DNA of 64,000 nt from Wuchereria bancrofti (Eukaryota; Nematoda; Chromadorea; Rhabditida; Onchocercidae), in assembly GCA_005281725.1 (NCBI GenBank), contig SSBO01000001.1, forward strand, positions 10,851,776-10,915,775. Reading direction: 5' to 3'. A program made the position numbers and the translations under genes. Positions within the stretch are counted from its first letter, which is position 1. Each line of letters begins with the position of its first letter. Below are positions 37,085 to 51,200 of the stretch, in pieces. Below the pieces are notes generated by a model. That model did no database searches. It was not told the origin of the DNA and was given only the letters and a program-made list of their open reading frames with translations.

Positions 37085-38731
37085 TGAAAAGAAGTCTAAT
37101 TCGGTCGGTAAAACCGGAACCAAAAATTTATGCAAAAAGATATCGAGCAAAGATCCATTTGGTAACAAAAAACTGATAATAATGTCAACTGTAAGGACAA
37201 CAGATGAAGCGCTTTCTGGAGAGTCAAAAACGTCTGAAACAAGCAGCTTAAGCTCATTTAAAATACAATCGGTAAATATCAGATACAAAAATTTCCAATA
37301 AATACTTTTTATCCTTTCTATGTTTCTCAATTCTTTCTGTCGTTATATTAATGGAATTTGAAAAAAAAAAAAGAAATTATTTGAAAGTCTTAATAAATGA
37401 AATGACAGTAAATGGCATTAATAATCTAAATTAAAATAGATTTTATCACAAAACTAATCTAAATCCTAAATTAATTTATAATACAATTCGTTTTTTTCAT
37501 GCACATTTAATAGAATCCTGTGACTGATGCGACACAAACTAGTACACAGGTCACTTCATTGGAACCTGCAAGTAACGAAGTGCATGAATTTGATGTTGAT
37601 TTACTCTACAGTTGGGATCAATCTTCTGGCACATTATCTTATGAAGCCTGGTCTCCTAGTCTAATTGATACATTTGACAACGCTAAAATGGCAAGTTCAT
37701 TTTGCTTTTTTTGAGTTATTTAAATTTTTTTTTTTTTTCAATAAATATCATTTATTGATTAAACTAACATGAAGATTTTTTCTCGTTTCTTTTTTTGTTT
37801 TAAGTAATGAACTTACTAAAATTTATTTATTCAATCTATTGAAGTAATACTATCTCTAAAACTTAACTTTCTTCGACTAATAATTGCGATTGAATCTTTT
37901 TAAAATTGTTTATAATAAAATATCATTTATCTAACTTTTAGCCGCCTAAGTGTAATGACATTATCTGTCGTGCAAAATTAAATCAACGTCTTTTGCATGA
38001 CTCAATGCCATCTCAAAAATTATTGTCAGCAAAATCATTGGTAATACTAAATGAAGAAATGCGACGAAAGCGCATGCATGGACATTTATTGAAAAGAATT
38101 GTTGTACCATGTAAACAAAATGAAAATATGGAACGTTACGAATTAATTTCAAAGGTAATTGAATGAATCGAAAAATGATGATATTTGCGCTTCTTTGATT
38201 CTTTGATACAAAATATTTGTCGTTGAAACTTAGATATATATATTTTTTTAAGATATGCGATGATGCTATCAGTGAATATATGGCATCAAATAATCATCAA
38301 AATAAAATGTTAAAAATAAATTTGGAATGTGGCGGTGATATGCCACCTAGGGTTAAAGTTAATGGTATTCGTGCGGAACGACCAATAAATTATGATCAGG
38401 ACTATTATGATACTAGCAAAACGGTACAGATTAATCAATTCTTAAGAGTATCATGTCAAAATAAAAAATTTTTGAGATGTCACTGAAATTAGATTAGAAA
38501 GATAATTTCAAAAATTAAATTTATTTGAAAATTTCAAAAATGGAAAAGAAAAAAAAAAAATTGATCAGTATTTATTAAAAACAGGTATGCAATGCGAATC
38601 ATTCATTTCGACATCTTTCAACATGTTCTCCAGCACTTCCATATCCATCAGCTAATACATTTAGTAGATGTTCAATTGAAGATTATGTCAAAAAGTTGAA
38701 AGAACGTCGACAAATACAAAAAAAACAATAA
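37085..38731 (+). CDS. Unrecognised protein, five exons (5' end open)
   Basis: Exons: 37085-37271, 37514-37690, 37942-38154, 38253-38423, 38585-38731, all joining in phase 0 and ending at TAA. The first exon either continues from an unseen exon (two bases needed) or starts at the in-frame ATG at 37182, giving 265 residues. It is Ser/Thr-rich at the N terminus (MSTVRTTDEALSGESKTSE), then an acidic/aromatic stretch (EFDVDLLYSWDQSSGT), a basic helical stretch (LNEEMRRKRMHGHLLKR), a short Cys-containing region and a basic tail (KKLKERRQIQKKQ). No signal peptide or membrane segment is seen, so probably nuclear or cytoplasmic. Intron 2 has a GC donor (ATG|GCAAGT). An AATAAA lies about 35 bases past the stop. 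The next gene starts 0.6 kb away on the same strand. I cannot assign a family. Confidence 0.7.
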
Positions 38732-39356
38732 TCTTTGACCTTTTAACTTCCGAATCATGCATCTTAATAAATAAATTATTATATATTTATGTTTTAATCC
38801 TTTTATCAAACTAAACGATCAAAAATTTATCACAAAAACACATCGTTGATTTTCACTTGCAGCATCCATTACAAAGCATTATATACTAAAATCTTTTGGC
38901 TTAATTTTATAACAATATAAGCCTAAAAGCTTATAATTTATTTCTTAAGTGTAATTTAGGATGAAAAAATATCTTATTTATAAGAATTTACATTTTATGT
39001 AAATTTTCTAAGAACGATAAAAGTTAACTAATGGCATTAACTTCTTTATTTATACTTATTTTATATTTTGTGGGCGGTGGCATCTTTTACTAGTCATTTA
39101 TCATTTAATAAATCAATTTAAAAAAATAATTGGTGGTGTGAGTAACAACAATTTGTAACGGATCCAACAATTCCAGTTAGTATTTTTTGTATCTCAGTAA
39201 TGACTTTTCAAATATCATGTAAATGTATTTTGAGAAGAGCATTAAATTTTATGAAGAATTATCAGTTGATAATGATAATAACTGATAGTCTTCTAATTAA
39301 CATTTCAAATTCTATTTTATTTTAATAATTAAAATAATTTGCAGAGGCCATAACTG
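38732..39356. other. Intergenic spacer with polyadenylation signal and trans-splice-like acceptor
   Basis: AATAAATAAA just past the stop codon of the upstream gene is the likely poly(A) signal. At the right end ATAATTTGCAG is followed by 12 bases, with an in-frame TAA, and then the ORP start codon, which fits spliced-leader addition. At about 600 bases the spacing is larger than typical nematode operons. Confidence 0.5.
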
Positions 39357-42300
39357 ATGTCAGCACCTCATCATGGTGCTTCCGGGCCTAATGAGTCAGC
39401 AGTTGCACGAACCACTCCACCACTAAAAAAATTATCGAAAATTAGCAAAAAATTAGCAATCAAGAAAGAGCGACTTGTACCAATGAATGATTTACCGCTT
39501 GATGCACCACCGGTTGATTGCCCGCCCGTTTATGAGGTACCGTTGTTCAATTGCTTATATTACTACTAAACAAGGGTACCGGTAATTTTACTGGTTAATA
39601 AATCATTTTTTTGGTTTTCCTAAATCTCTAACTGAAAATGATTTATTCAGAATTGCTAATCAAATTTAATTTAATAAATTGTTATGCATCAAAATGCTCA
39701 AGAACACATCCAGAGAATACTGATGAATCAATAAATATAAATTTTTATTATATCCGTTTAATTTCAGTCTCATTTCATGAAAAATCCAATGAATTCAAAT
39801 AATTTATTATAAAATGAATTAAAAAATTATTATGATTATAATTTAGAATTAGCCGTAATTATCAAATTGAAACATTTTAGTGCCATGTAACGATGAAACC
39901 GTTAAAAAAGCATCGTCTCAGTATTACAAAACGTTATTTTGGTAGAGTTACCCGTGGATTGATGCGATTAATGCCAGAAAAAAGTGCTAAAGCAACAAAC
40001 GAAGCTATCGGTTCTGAATATACCGTCGATTTAACTGGCGTTTGTAATTTTACTTATCTTTTTTTTTTATTTTCCATTTATCAATCTATCCGTTTTAATT
40101 CACATATTCATTTCATTAGTTAGATTTATGATATCAGTAATACTGATAACAAATGATATATGTATTTTAAATTACTTATAAACCTTATAAAAATTATTAT
40201 AAATTATTTTGTACTTATAAAATTACTTATGAATTACTTAGAAAAAAATTATTGTAAATATTTTATGTTTTAATACATTAAAATAACCAAATAGTTATAA
40301 ATTATTTTAAAACATTTTATTAAAAGATATGAGAAAAATGATAAAAATATTTCTATTTTTAGATAGCAATTTCATGTGATGACTCTAAACGAAGACTAAT
40401 TTTTAAATTCAAAAAAGAATCACGTGATATAGGTCCAGTGAATAAGAATGAATATGATACATTCAAAGAAATGATCCAAAAACATCGTAATTATCGTCAA
40501 AGCGCTTATCGTAACAAGTATATGTTTTCGAAAAAAAAAATTTAAAAAAAAAACTAAAAATAGAATATTAAGAATAATCTTCGATATTTTTGCATTAGCT
40601 ATTATTAAATGCTAAATATTATAATTTTACACTCATTTAAAATTAATTACATTTCTTTTTACGGACAGTAGAAATTCACGATAACAAAAAAAAAAAAAAA
40701 AGCTAAAATATCTTCTCTTCAACAGATTGGTTGATTAATTTCATGATGGTTAAATGGAAATACAAATTATTTCCTTAAATGTAATCTTTTTTCAAAAAAT
40801 CTTCGTCTTTTTTTTTTTTTTTGTTTTGTTTTTTAAATTTGTTTTTAATAGTTGTTAAGAAAGGAGGATATCAATGAATTGATTACTGCAAATGCTTATC
40901 AGAGTAATGGATTCAGTCCAGTAATTGGACGGTATGTTCCAAATATTTTTTAAAAAAAAAAAAAAAAAAAGAGCCCAGAATTTGAGTAGTTTATTAAAAG
41001 GGCAAGAAATTAATTGACCATTTAGTTTGACCACTTCCTATTTTATTTAAATTTTAGAAAATTTTTCTAATGAATTTTTACAATTTAATTAGATAGAGGA
41101 AAATTCTCAATTTTATAATTCAATAGATTTTACTGGGCAGAAGATGTTCAAATAATCAGTTAGGATTTTATCCTTAAATAAAAAGGCCTGCTAATACGGA
41201 GCAAGATATTGACACGGCTAAATTACGTGAAGATTCTCGTGGCAATACAATAGCTGAATTAAATGAAAAAGTGGCTAAAATTATTAATGATATCAAAGTA
41301 ATTGCAATTGAAATGAAGCTAATGAGAAAAGAATTAAAGGTATCAGGAAATTTTTTTTTTTTTTTATTATTTTTGAAAAACAAATTATTTTATTATACTT
41401 GCTTATGATCAAAAATTTCCAGCGATTGTCAAATTTTTAAACATTAATATTTTAAAGATTAAGATTAATGAAGGAGAGAAAAAAAAAAGAAAAAATCCTA
41501 TTAAAGTTATCGAAAGTCTTTTTTTTTTTTCTTCTTCTTTTAGGAATTAATAAGAACTGTTCAAAGTGGGAAAACATTGCCAACAACGGAAAGTAAAGAA
41601 GGTAAATTTTTAAAATTTTAATCAATTTCTCACTTTCTATCCATTTCTCTTACTCTCTCTTTGTTGAAGTTTTTATACTTAATGTAAAAAATTGAATTTG
41701 ATAACAATTATTTAATATTAGCAAATGCATTAGCATTTAAATAAGAATAGTATAATTAGCCATGTAAACAAATAACTAGCTAATAATACTTTTAGGTGTT
41801 GAAAAAATTTTTTCAGAAGAGGATGATTATGATTCGGATGATTCTGATGAGAAAATAGATGCATCTACTCCGAATAATAATCAAATATTAGTTGATGCAA
41901 TACAAAAGTATTTACAAAGTTTTTTTTGTTTTGTTTTGTCTTGTTTTGTTTACTTTTTCTGATAAAATGATTAAGGTGTATATAAAAAATATATCATCTC
42001 TTATCATATCTAATTCATTGGTTGATAATTAAAAGTGAATGATTCAAGCATAAATTACTAATATAGCATAAAATCTCTCAATAAAATAATAAGAATAAAA
42101 TTACACTCATTTAAAAAAAACAAAGTTTTTAATGAGAAAATTTTTCTGTCAGAAAATTATTAACATTTTTTATTTACGTTTTTTTTTTAATTAAGTTGCT
42201 AAATAAAAGAAATTTATTTCAAAATTTTGAACTGTTAAAGAAATGGAACTTAATTACTTTTCATTTTGTGTTATTTACTATTGCTTCGTTGTTTGCTTTT

Positions 42301-45300
42301 TTTTTTTTAGAGAAGCGATAAAAGAAAAAGTTATAGAAGATAAGAAAGGTTGTATTTTATTTTATATCTTTTTACAATTTTACATTTTACAAAATACACT
42401 TAGCAGATATATAATTATCATAAATGAATATTGTGCTTAATTAATTTTCAGTAATTCAAAATGCTAATATTAAAATAGTACTGTCATAATACTAAGATAT
42501 AATTTAAATGTAAGGAAATCTCAATAAGGATGCATTGAATTATCACTGATGATATCATGAGAAATTGATTATTCCAAAAAAAAAAAAATGATAAATATAT
42601 TAACCTGTAAAAGTAATTCATATCAAGAATGTTCTTTAATCTTTGAGGAAAATAATAACGATTATTTTTACAGTCACAAATAATAGGATTTTTTTCAAAT
42701 TTTATTTTCATATCATAAATGTATTAATAGAAACGTTTGAAAAAACAACTGTTTTTGTTTTTAGGAATCAAACTAAAGGATAAAAAAGTTTTGTTAGTTT
42801 TTCCCTTTCTTTTTCTTTTTTGTTCTATTCATATGAATTTTTTAATTCTTGTAAGATTTAAGTTAAAACAAATGGCTTGTCTTTGTATTTACAATTATTG
42901 TTTCAGACAAAAGAGTAAAATTTATTTATCCGAAGAAATCATTGAAAAAAAGGTAAATTATGTTTTTAATTGCAAATCAAATTCGAAGTTTCAAATAAGA
43001 TTTTCAAATAAACTTTTTTACAAAATATGAATTAATTTTTCATTAAGTTTGAAAAAAAAAAAAAAACTAACATTACCATTATATCTTCTTTTTTCCTATT
43101 TTACATCTCCAGTGACAATTTCAGGAAGAAAAACCTGAACGATTGATGGAAAGTGGAGAATTAGAAAAGATTCAACCACGAAAACACAGAGATCAATTGC
43201 CAAAACCATCGATAGCGGGTGAAGAGCTAGGCTTGCGACAATTAATGGCAATTGTTGCCCGACGTTTACCCTTACCAATATCATTCTTCGAACCACTTAC
43301 AATGCTACAAGTAAACTTCGACAACAAAAGTTTACATTATAATTTCTAAATCTTAAATTGACTACTAATTGGATCATTAATTTGACTACTAATAATTACA
43401 TTAATTATTAAATGATACTTTTAGGAGTAATTTAATTATATTACATTCACTTACAAAGGAGGAAGACTTTTTATTACAATGCTTTAATTGTGTTTTTTTT
43501 TAAGTTTCTAATTTAAGTTATTCAATTTTAATTCTTCTAAAGTTTTCGCAAATTTATCAAAGAATAGAAATGTTTTAGGTTCTATGCGAAGAATTAAGAT
43601 ATTCCGGACAAACACTAAATCGAGCTATATCTGCTTATGATCCATTAGATCGTATTGCTTATGTAACAGCTTTTGCTGTGAGCAGCTATTCCGGTATGGT
43701 ATGCCGGAAACAGAAACCGTTTAATCCATTACTTGGTGAAACATTTGATTATGTATCTAATGAAGGATGGAAGTATCATGCTGAGCAGGTTAATTCATTT
43801 AATAAATACTGAATGTCGCATGTCCACAAGATTATAGCTTAATCAAAGATGTGACAGTTAAATATATCAAGATAGAATTTAAATTATTCAAAAAATTTTA
43901 TTCTTAGTCTAGGATAGAGTTATATTTTTCATTTATAATTTTTTACATTTTAATTTCAAACTTTTCAGGTAAGTCATCATCCAGCTATAACAGCTGCTCA
44001 TGCTGAAGGATTAAATTGGGAATGGTGGCAAACATTAATATCAACACCGAAAACTTCATGGTCTGGTGTTATTGAAGCAACACCGGAATTACCTGTACGT
44101 GTACGATTAGGTAAAGAGGATTATTGCTGGAATAGAGTAAGTTAAAAGTATTCATTGTTTTAAAAGAAAAAAAAAATAAAAGTAAACATTTGAATATAAA
44201 AGTAAACATGATAAAAATAAACAGTGTAGATTTTGAAGTAAAAATGATATATGAGATATTATAATGAAAATTTTCAGGTAAAAGTAATCATTGAAAATGC
44301 TTCATCAACAGCTGAATTTCGTAAATTAAAAATGGATGGAACAATGAATATGAGATGTAGTAATGGCTATACTAGCACAATAATTTTTCGTAAAGATCGA
44401 CAAACTGAAATATATGGTACTATTATGGATAATCATGGTGTTTCAGTTGTTAAACTTTTCGGTTACTATGATCGATTCTTACAAAAGTTAGTATTTATCA
44501 CTCAAAAAAGAAAAAAAAAATACATATATATGCTTTGAAATTCTTGAAGAGAAAATGTAAAATTTTTTTATTCAATCAGAATGATAAATTTGAAATAAAA
44601 TTTTAGCAGAAAATTGAAATTTTCGACAAGAAACATTCAAAATTCACCCAAAAATTAGCTAAATTTTGAGCACATTTGTGTATAAAAATTAATGTTTGTA
44701 TGAAAATCTTCTGAAAATGAAATTATTTAAGACTTTGATTTTTCGGATGAGTCATAGGAAAACTGTAAATTCAACTAAGCAAATTTAATATGATCGAAAT
44801 GATGATAGTTTGCTATCATGAAAAAAAAAAAACAAACAAAATTTTTTCATTTTCGATTTTTTTTTTTCTATTTGTTGAGATTGTTTGACTATATTTTTGT
44901 AAAATTATTATCATCTGTTATCTCTTATCTTTTACTAAACCATTAAATTTTACTCTATTCATAACTTTAGGGTAGAAGCATTTATGTCCAACTCTATTCC
45001 ATCCATAATTTCAGAGTAGAAATATTTATGTCATACTTGTTCAATTCTATCCCACCCATAACTTCAGGACAAAACTGTTTATGTCTCTCCTGTCCAGCTC
45101 TATCCCACCCATAATTTCAGGGTAGAAATATTTATGTCTTTTTTGTTCAGCTCTAACCTGCTCACAAATTTAGGGTAGAAAGATATATATTTGGGAGAAT
45201 GATCACTTATTTCATGAAATCGATTTATGTGTAATTAAATATTAAGTATAGAAATACTGATGCATCCGTTAATAAATATAGAGTGTTTAAATGTCCCTTA

Positions 45301-46135
45301 ATTATAATAAAACTTTTACTGGAATAAAGGCACACATAGGACAAGGCCATTTTATGCTTTACAATACATTCATTTTCTGTTTTTTTTTTTTTAGAGTAAA
45401 TCAAAAGGATTACTTATTCGAAGCAATTCCATTACCCAAAAATGCGAATCAATTTTATGGATTTTCACAGTTTGCATGCGGATTGAATGAATTTTTGAGC
45501 AATGATGAAAAATTAAGTGCTCCACCAACTGATAGTCGATTTAGACCGGATTTGAAAGCTCTCGAGAATGCTGATACTTCTCGAGCTATTGAAGCTAAAG
45601 CTAATCTTGAAAAGGTTTATCATTCTTATCCTTTTTTTATTTCTAAACATTCAGATTATATATTTTGGCAAAGAGTTAGTTTACTTAATCTAATAAGTTC
45701 TAGTAAATTTGTGCTGTTCTATCTATTCATAGGTTAAACTCTTACAGATTTTTTTTTATTTTTCAAATATTTTAAATACTAGCAAAATATATTTAACTAG
45801 AATATACTTTTAGTTGCAACGAGCACGTAATGAAACGATACATAAACGTATGTGGTTTGAACAACGACAAGATTTGATGACAAATACAACCTTATGGATT
45901 TGTAATGGTCGATATTGGCAAGCAAAAGAAAAAAAATTCAAGGGTTACTCGGATATGCTTCAATTATTCTGGTATGTTGCATATTTATCAAATTTGTTTT
46001 ACACTCTATTCTCAATCTCGATTTAAGCAATTATTGCAGAATAAAGTTAGAAGTGTCATTTTAATGTTAGAATGGAAAAAAAAAAAATAAATAGTCTTTG
46101 TGACATAATATCGATTAAACATTCATCATTGTAGA
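39357..46135 (+). CDS. Oxysterol-binding protein-related protein (ORP3/6/7-like)
   Basis: Lipid-transfer protein of the OSBP/ORP family, which moves sterols or phosphoinositides at membrane contacts. Seventeen exons join in frame to 717 residues: 39357-39536, 39881-40039, 40363-40517, 40860-40931, 41186-41339, 41544-41601, 41796-41907, 42311-42348, 42765-42792, 42907-42952, 43125-43310, 43579-43788, 43969-44136, 44278-44486, 45395-45614, 45814-45971, and one base at 46135 completing TGA. Without the last splice it reads 18 codons further, to 46026. Residues about 61-160 form a diverged PH domain (ITKRYFGRV..., then HRNYRQ as in ORP3). About 200-250 is a likely coiled coil, 262-282 is acidic, and the ligand domain starts near 355. 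It has KPFNPLLGETFDYV and EQVSHHPA, the family signature with the final Pro replaced by Ala; an intron splits the signature after EQ. The acceptor at 40859 (GTTAAG) is weak but is the only one keeping frame. I saw no FFAT motif. Confidence 0.92.
44958..45190. repeat. 53-bp minisatellite within an ORP intron
   Basis: Five diverged units start with ATAACTTTAG / ATAATTTCAG / ATAACTTCAG / ATAATTTCAG / ACAAATTTAG at about 44961, 45005, 45058, 45111 and 45164 (spacing 44, then 53). Each contains GGTAGAAATATTTATGTC-like and CTATTCCA/CTATCCCACCC-like words. The pyrimidine-AG ends mimic splice acceptors. Confidence 0.85.
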
Positions 46136-48299
46136 TGGAAATTATCATCTCAAAATACGATTTCCAAAAAATAGCAGAACTTAAGAGTACAACTCAGATT
46201 GTACTGATGTCAACTATCAATGGAATCGATCAACTGAGGTATGATGCAGACTAAATTAAATATCACATTATATTTAATGTTCGAGATGAGAAGTGTATGT
46301 ATTATTTAAAGATATTTCTATGCCTTAGAATAAATTAACGAATAATATTATAATCATCTAATTGAAAAAAAAAAAGTATGACATATATATCCAAACTTAT
46401 CTTACTGCTTTTCTAATTATAATAATGTCAACCGGAAGGGAATGGTCTTAAGCCAATTCAAAAGTTAGTATTGAGTATTGAGAAAGTGCAGTAAAATTGT
46501 ATGGCAACCATTCAACATGCTGCTAAGATTGTTTTGGCAATTCTTTATATACACTAAACTTTTGAAATTCTCTATACAATTCAAATTGTTAATCATTCAG
46601 ATACAATGCAAAAATGGATCTTATACAATCTATCAATGGAAATAAGAAAGCGAAAAATATATGTCACAGCAATTGGCTACTATATCAGTTATAAAACTAG
46701 AAAAAAAAAGTATTGAAGGAATGCTCCAAAGAGTATATTTCACATTAAAATAACCTCATTAAAGTGTACTAAGAAAGCCAAATTACAGAAGGTAACCATA
46801 ATAAAATAAAACAAAGACTATGCGAATTTTCACGCTTTAATCCTTAAACTATTATAATATCTAATTCATGTTTTATTCATCCTTTAACTATTCCCATACC
46901 ATCTACTAATCAAATGTTTTGCAAGGCTATTTTCGACAAAATTTTTTAGTAGCACTTATGTTATCACTAATGTAAATTACTTTTTCATTACCTGACAACA
47001 CATCAGCGTTTTTATGTCTTTCAAATGGAACTATTCAACTTAACTTTTAAACCATTCTACAAAAAATACTACCCAATTGAATTCATCATTTTACCAATGG
47101 TAAAAAAGCAAAAAAAATATCTTTAATAAGTGAATAAAAAAATTTACTGAAGCTATGAAGATCTTATAGATCAGTTGTAAAACTAAAAAAAAAAGACAAA
47201 CTATTTCTAGAAATATGTACATAGAACTATAATCAGTAAATGTTACTTCGTTAAGTACCAAACACAGATGCATATGAAATATGCACAAATACCAGCATCA
47301 AAAATCTGCAAGATGAAGAAAGCATATAAGAGTGACTACAGCAGTAATATATACCTGAAGGAGTAACCCTACGTATACAGGCAGTGATCCTTAATTAAAA
47401 AATCCTTACTAGATTATTCACAATGAATTATGCACATTGAATAATTGGACAGTTCACTGTCCTTTGAATCCATTCTTTTTGAATAAAATCAATTCTTTCA
47501 AATAACACTTATAAAAACAATCTTTTTCAACCCTTCCCCGTTGAGAAATTTACCGAACGAAATGAAATGAAAAAAACCGGTCAAAAATTCAATAAAAGTT
47601 ATCAAAATGAATGTAATATAAAACCGAAGAACAGTAAAGCACACGATATTTGAATCCAAAACTATGAACCGATACAATTTTGAGAAGTATAAAAATCAGA
47701 AAAAGAAGTAAAATACATCATGAAATCAATTGCAAAACTAAAGACAAAAGCCATATTACAAGTAAAAAGTAGACAATGCATTGAAAAGGCGGAAAACATG
47801 ACTTTTTTTGAAATCAAAATAAACTCACATTAAAGACGTAATTCTTGAATTTCGCAACCAGTTAATTACATAAATGTCTCAGCAAGTTATCGACAGAAAA
47901 TGCCAAAAGAAGAATAAAGCAGAAAATGGAAGCACGCACTAGAAATCAGTCAGCTTTTTTATCGTAATTTTTTGCTATAAAAAAGCTTAATGTTGTAAAT
48001 TAATCACTACAAAAATTATAAAATTTCTAATGAAAAAGTAAACAAACATATAGCAGCAAAATGCATACATTTCAGAATTATTGTTTCTGATTCATCAAAA
48101 GATAATTGCTTAAAAATGAGAATAAAAAGTTATCATGAAATTCTATAAGCAAAACGAACAACTGGTAGAAATTACCACCTTGAAAAAAATTACTAATATA
48201 CTATCTGAATTTTATGGAAGGTGACATAGAATAATGCATCAGTGACTATTACCTTCTGTAAAACTACTCACTGATTTAAAAAGCATACATTAAATAAAT
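46136..48299. other. Spacer between convergent genes
   Basis: Holds the 3' UTRs of the ORP gene (plus) and BCAS3 (minus). No additional exon, RNA gene or repeat unit is supported; the 65-codon minus frame at 47091-47288 is not convincing. Confidence 0.5.
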
Positions 48300-51200
48300 T
48301 CATATGTCCATATTCGGTATTTGGGAGTTGATGCTATCATGGGATGAATTACCAAAGCTTCTCTGTGACTCATCGCTTGATGTGTCACCATCTCCACTCT
48401 GCAAATGGGATTATAACAAATTAAGAACGTAATTCATAGAAACACACCTCATTTTTTCCTATGACTAAAAAATGGAGTTTTAAAAATCAACAATTCCTGG
48501 CATCACACATCTAGGCAACTGTTGATAAAGTATTAATTTTCTGCCTTTCCATAACTGTGAGAAAATTATTCATTAAAAGCGTAAAAGAATACATCGATTA
48601 AGGTTAAATAGATAAATAAAAAGGAAAGCAAATGAATTCTTTCTTACTATAAATAATCCCGCATCATAAAAAAAAGATGAAAGATATTTACCTCAAATCC
48701 ATTATGTTCCCCGTCGATAGTTAATTCATGCATGGCTTCTTCAATTTTCCTTTCCAGTACTTTTTGTCTTTTAATACCTTTAGGATCCAAATCACTCGAC
48801 CAACTTCCTGAAACTCCTACTAGTTTGTAAAATTTATTCTGAGTGTATTCTGAAGCGTAAAAATAAATTTATTTGACCAATTAACTTTTAGTTACACCAT
48901 AACCAATTTTGCTAACTATCATATTATATGATCAAAAAAGACACATCTCAGAAGTACTACTTACATACCAATATATAGCTTCCTTCATTAGCATATAAAA
49001 GCAGCGAATTCAAAACATTTACCTGCAATAATCTCAGTCGGTTCACCAACATCAAAACTACCAAGTGATCCTGTCGCTTCAATTATCACCGGAACCGATT
49101 TGGTTATACCGCTTCGTAATCTACCCCCATTTGATCCGGGAGTAATCTAGAATTACGTATTCTAAACAAAATGAAAAATTCCTGCTACATAAGGTAAAAA
49201 TCTTAAACAAAAAGAGCAACTAACTTCTACCATAAAAACTACTACAAAAGAGTAAAAAAAAAAAAAAGAAACAAACAGTATTCACCAAATCAGCACTAGC
49301 ATGTTCCAATGATTGAATATATGTTCGAAATGAAAACTGCGGTCCCATCCATAAACGTCGATGAGGATCTAAATATGTCAGCACCTCAATCTGCAAAATT
49401 GATAAGTAGAATTTTTTAACTCTGTATATGAATGCAAAACAGTTATATATTATAAGTCAAATGCAGTCATATATCTTACTTTAGTCTGATAACACTCTTT
49501 CTTATCGTGCTAATACGACACAGAAGAATTTCAATGGTCTCTGAGTCTAGTAATTAATATATTAATTTAACCTGGCTTATCCACTTTGCATTCACTTCCT
49601 CTTCTTCATTTTTCTCCTCACATATATCATGAGGAATGAACCACATCCACAAAGGATTTTGCTCACAGATAGGTGCACGAAAGTCTGCTGATAGTTTATT
49701 CCTAAAATATGAGCTGAATAAGTGAAATAAAAAAGAAAGAATATTTATAACAATTTTTTTTTTTAGCGCAAGTACAGAAGACAGAAAAATACCTTTGTAA
49801 AGTCCATTGAGCTACTGCAGTTGGAGTACACTGAATAAGTGTTTCATCAGGATTCAATCGTTGTGGCACACATGGAGAAAATATTCCACTCGTTCCATGG
49901 TGAGGAGCAGATGAGACCGATAGTAAATATTCCGTCAAAACACCATCATTGTTGATTACTAATAGAGAAGTGTTTTTCTGATTAGGTATAGAATTCGAAG
50001 CGAATGAAATCTATAAACAGTCTAATCAAAAACAAAAAAAGCGGTGTACTTATGAGATGAAGTACGATTTCATGGTAAAATAAGTAAAGTTAACATTTTG
50101 TACATACCGATAAACGATGCTGATCACTGGGTTTGCTCGACGCTTTATAGTGTTTCTTTCCAGAACTAAGTGATGCAGGTGTCATATCAGAAGCCCACGC
50201 ACTAAGATTGTCAGCTGAGTAAAATCTTTGCTGCAATTAAACAATTAAATTCATAATGTAAGAATCCGTGACGAATAGTAAGATAATTAAGAAAGAAGTT
50301 AGCATTTAAAAACTGGAACTCGAACAGAATCTAATGGAAGACTAAAAAATTAGGAGCAACACGCACCTTTATTCTCACATGCGCTTCCATACCTATCGGA
50401 TTTGGATAAGGACCGATACGTGGATTACTTACTGAACGCGCAATGTTACATCGAGAAACATCGGGATGTTCTCTGCATTTAAATGGAATCATTATTATCT
50501 TCCAAAAAATCATTTCGATTGAAAAACAAAATTTAAAATGTCAATGGAAATTCGGTGTTGTTGGCTTACCTACAAACTTGTGCACCACCAAACTGATGAC
50601 CTCGTGTTTCGGCTGCTTTCTTTACATTAATGTAACCCATTTCTGGTAAACCAGCGGAGCGATGGAATCTACAAACCCGTAAAAGTACATTTTGCTGGGA
50701 ACAATGAACCATAGTATCACATGCTTTTAAAGAATTCTAGTAAATGAAAATCCTAATTTCTATCTAAATGTTAAGAATTCGATTTTTTCAGTGACGGATC
50801 TTCTGCTCGATGCAAATGTTGCTCATCATCTTCATTAAAAAATAGTGATTAAAAAATAGTAACATGAAAATCGCGGCATCACCATCTATAAAGAAAGACA
50901 TAATAGCACCGCTATTCTAATTTAAATATTAGTAGCACTGATTAAACTTAATACCTCGATTCCCTATTAACAATTTCACCACCATGAGTGCGAACGGTCA
51001 CCTTACCACCGTATGGACATATACCAAAAATGTGAGTAGTTCCATGATTTGTGGCTATTGCTAACCAACGATTATCAATAGAAAAACTGCAGCTAACTAT
51101 CTAAACACAAAAAAAAAAAATAAGAATTATTGGAAATAACACTTCTTATTTTTTGCAAACATTTTTTTCTCTTTTTTTTTTGTTTTTGCAAATATTTTAC

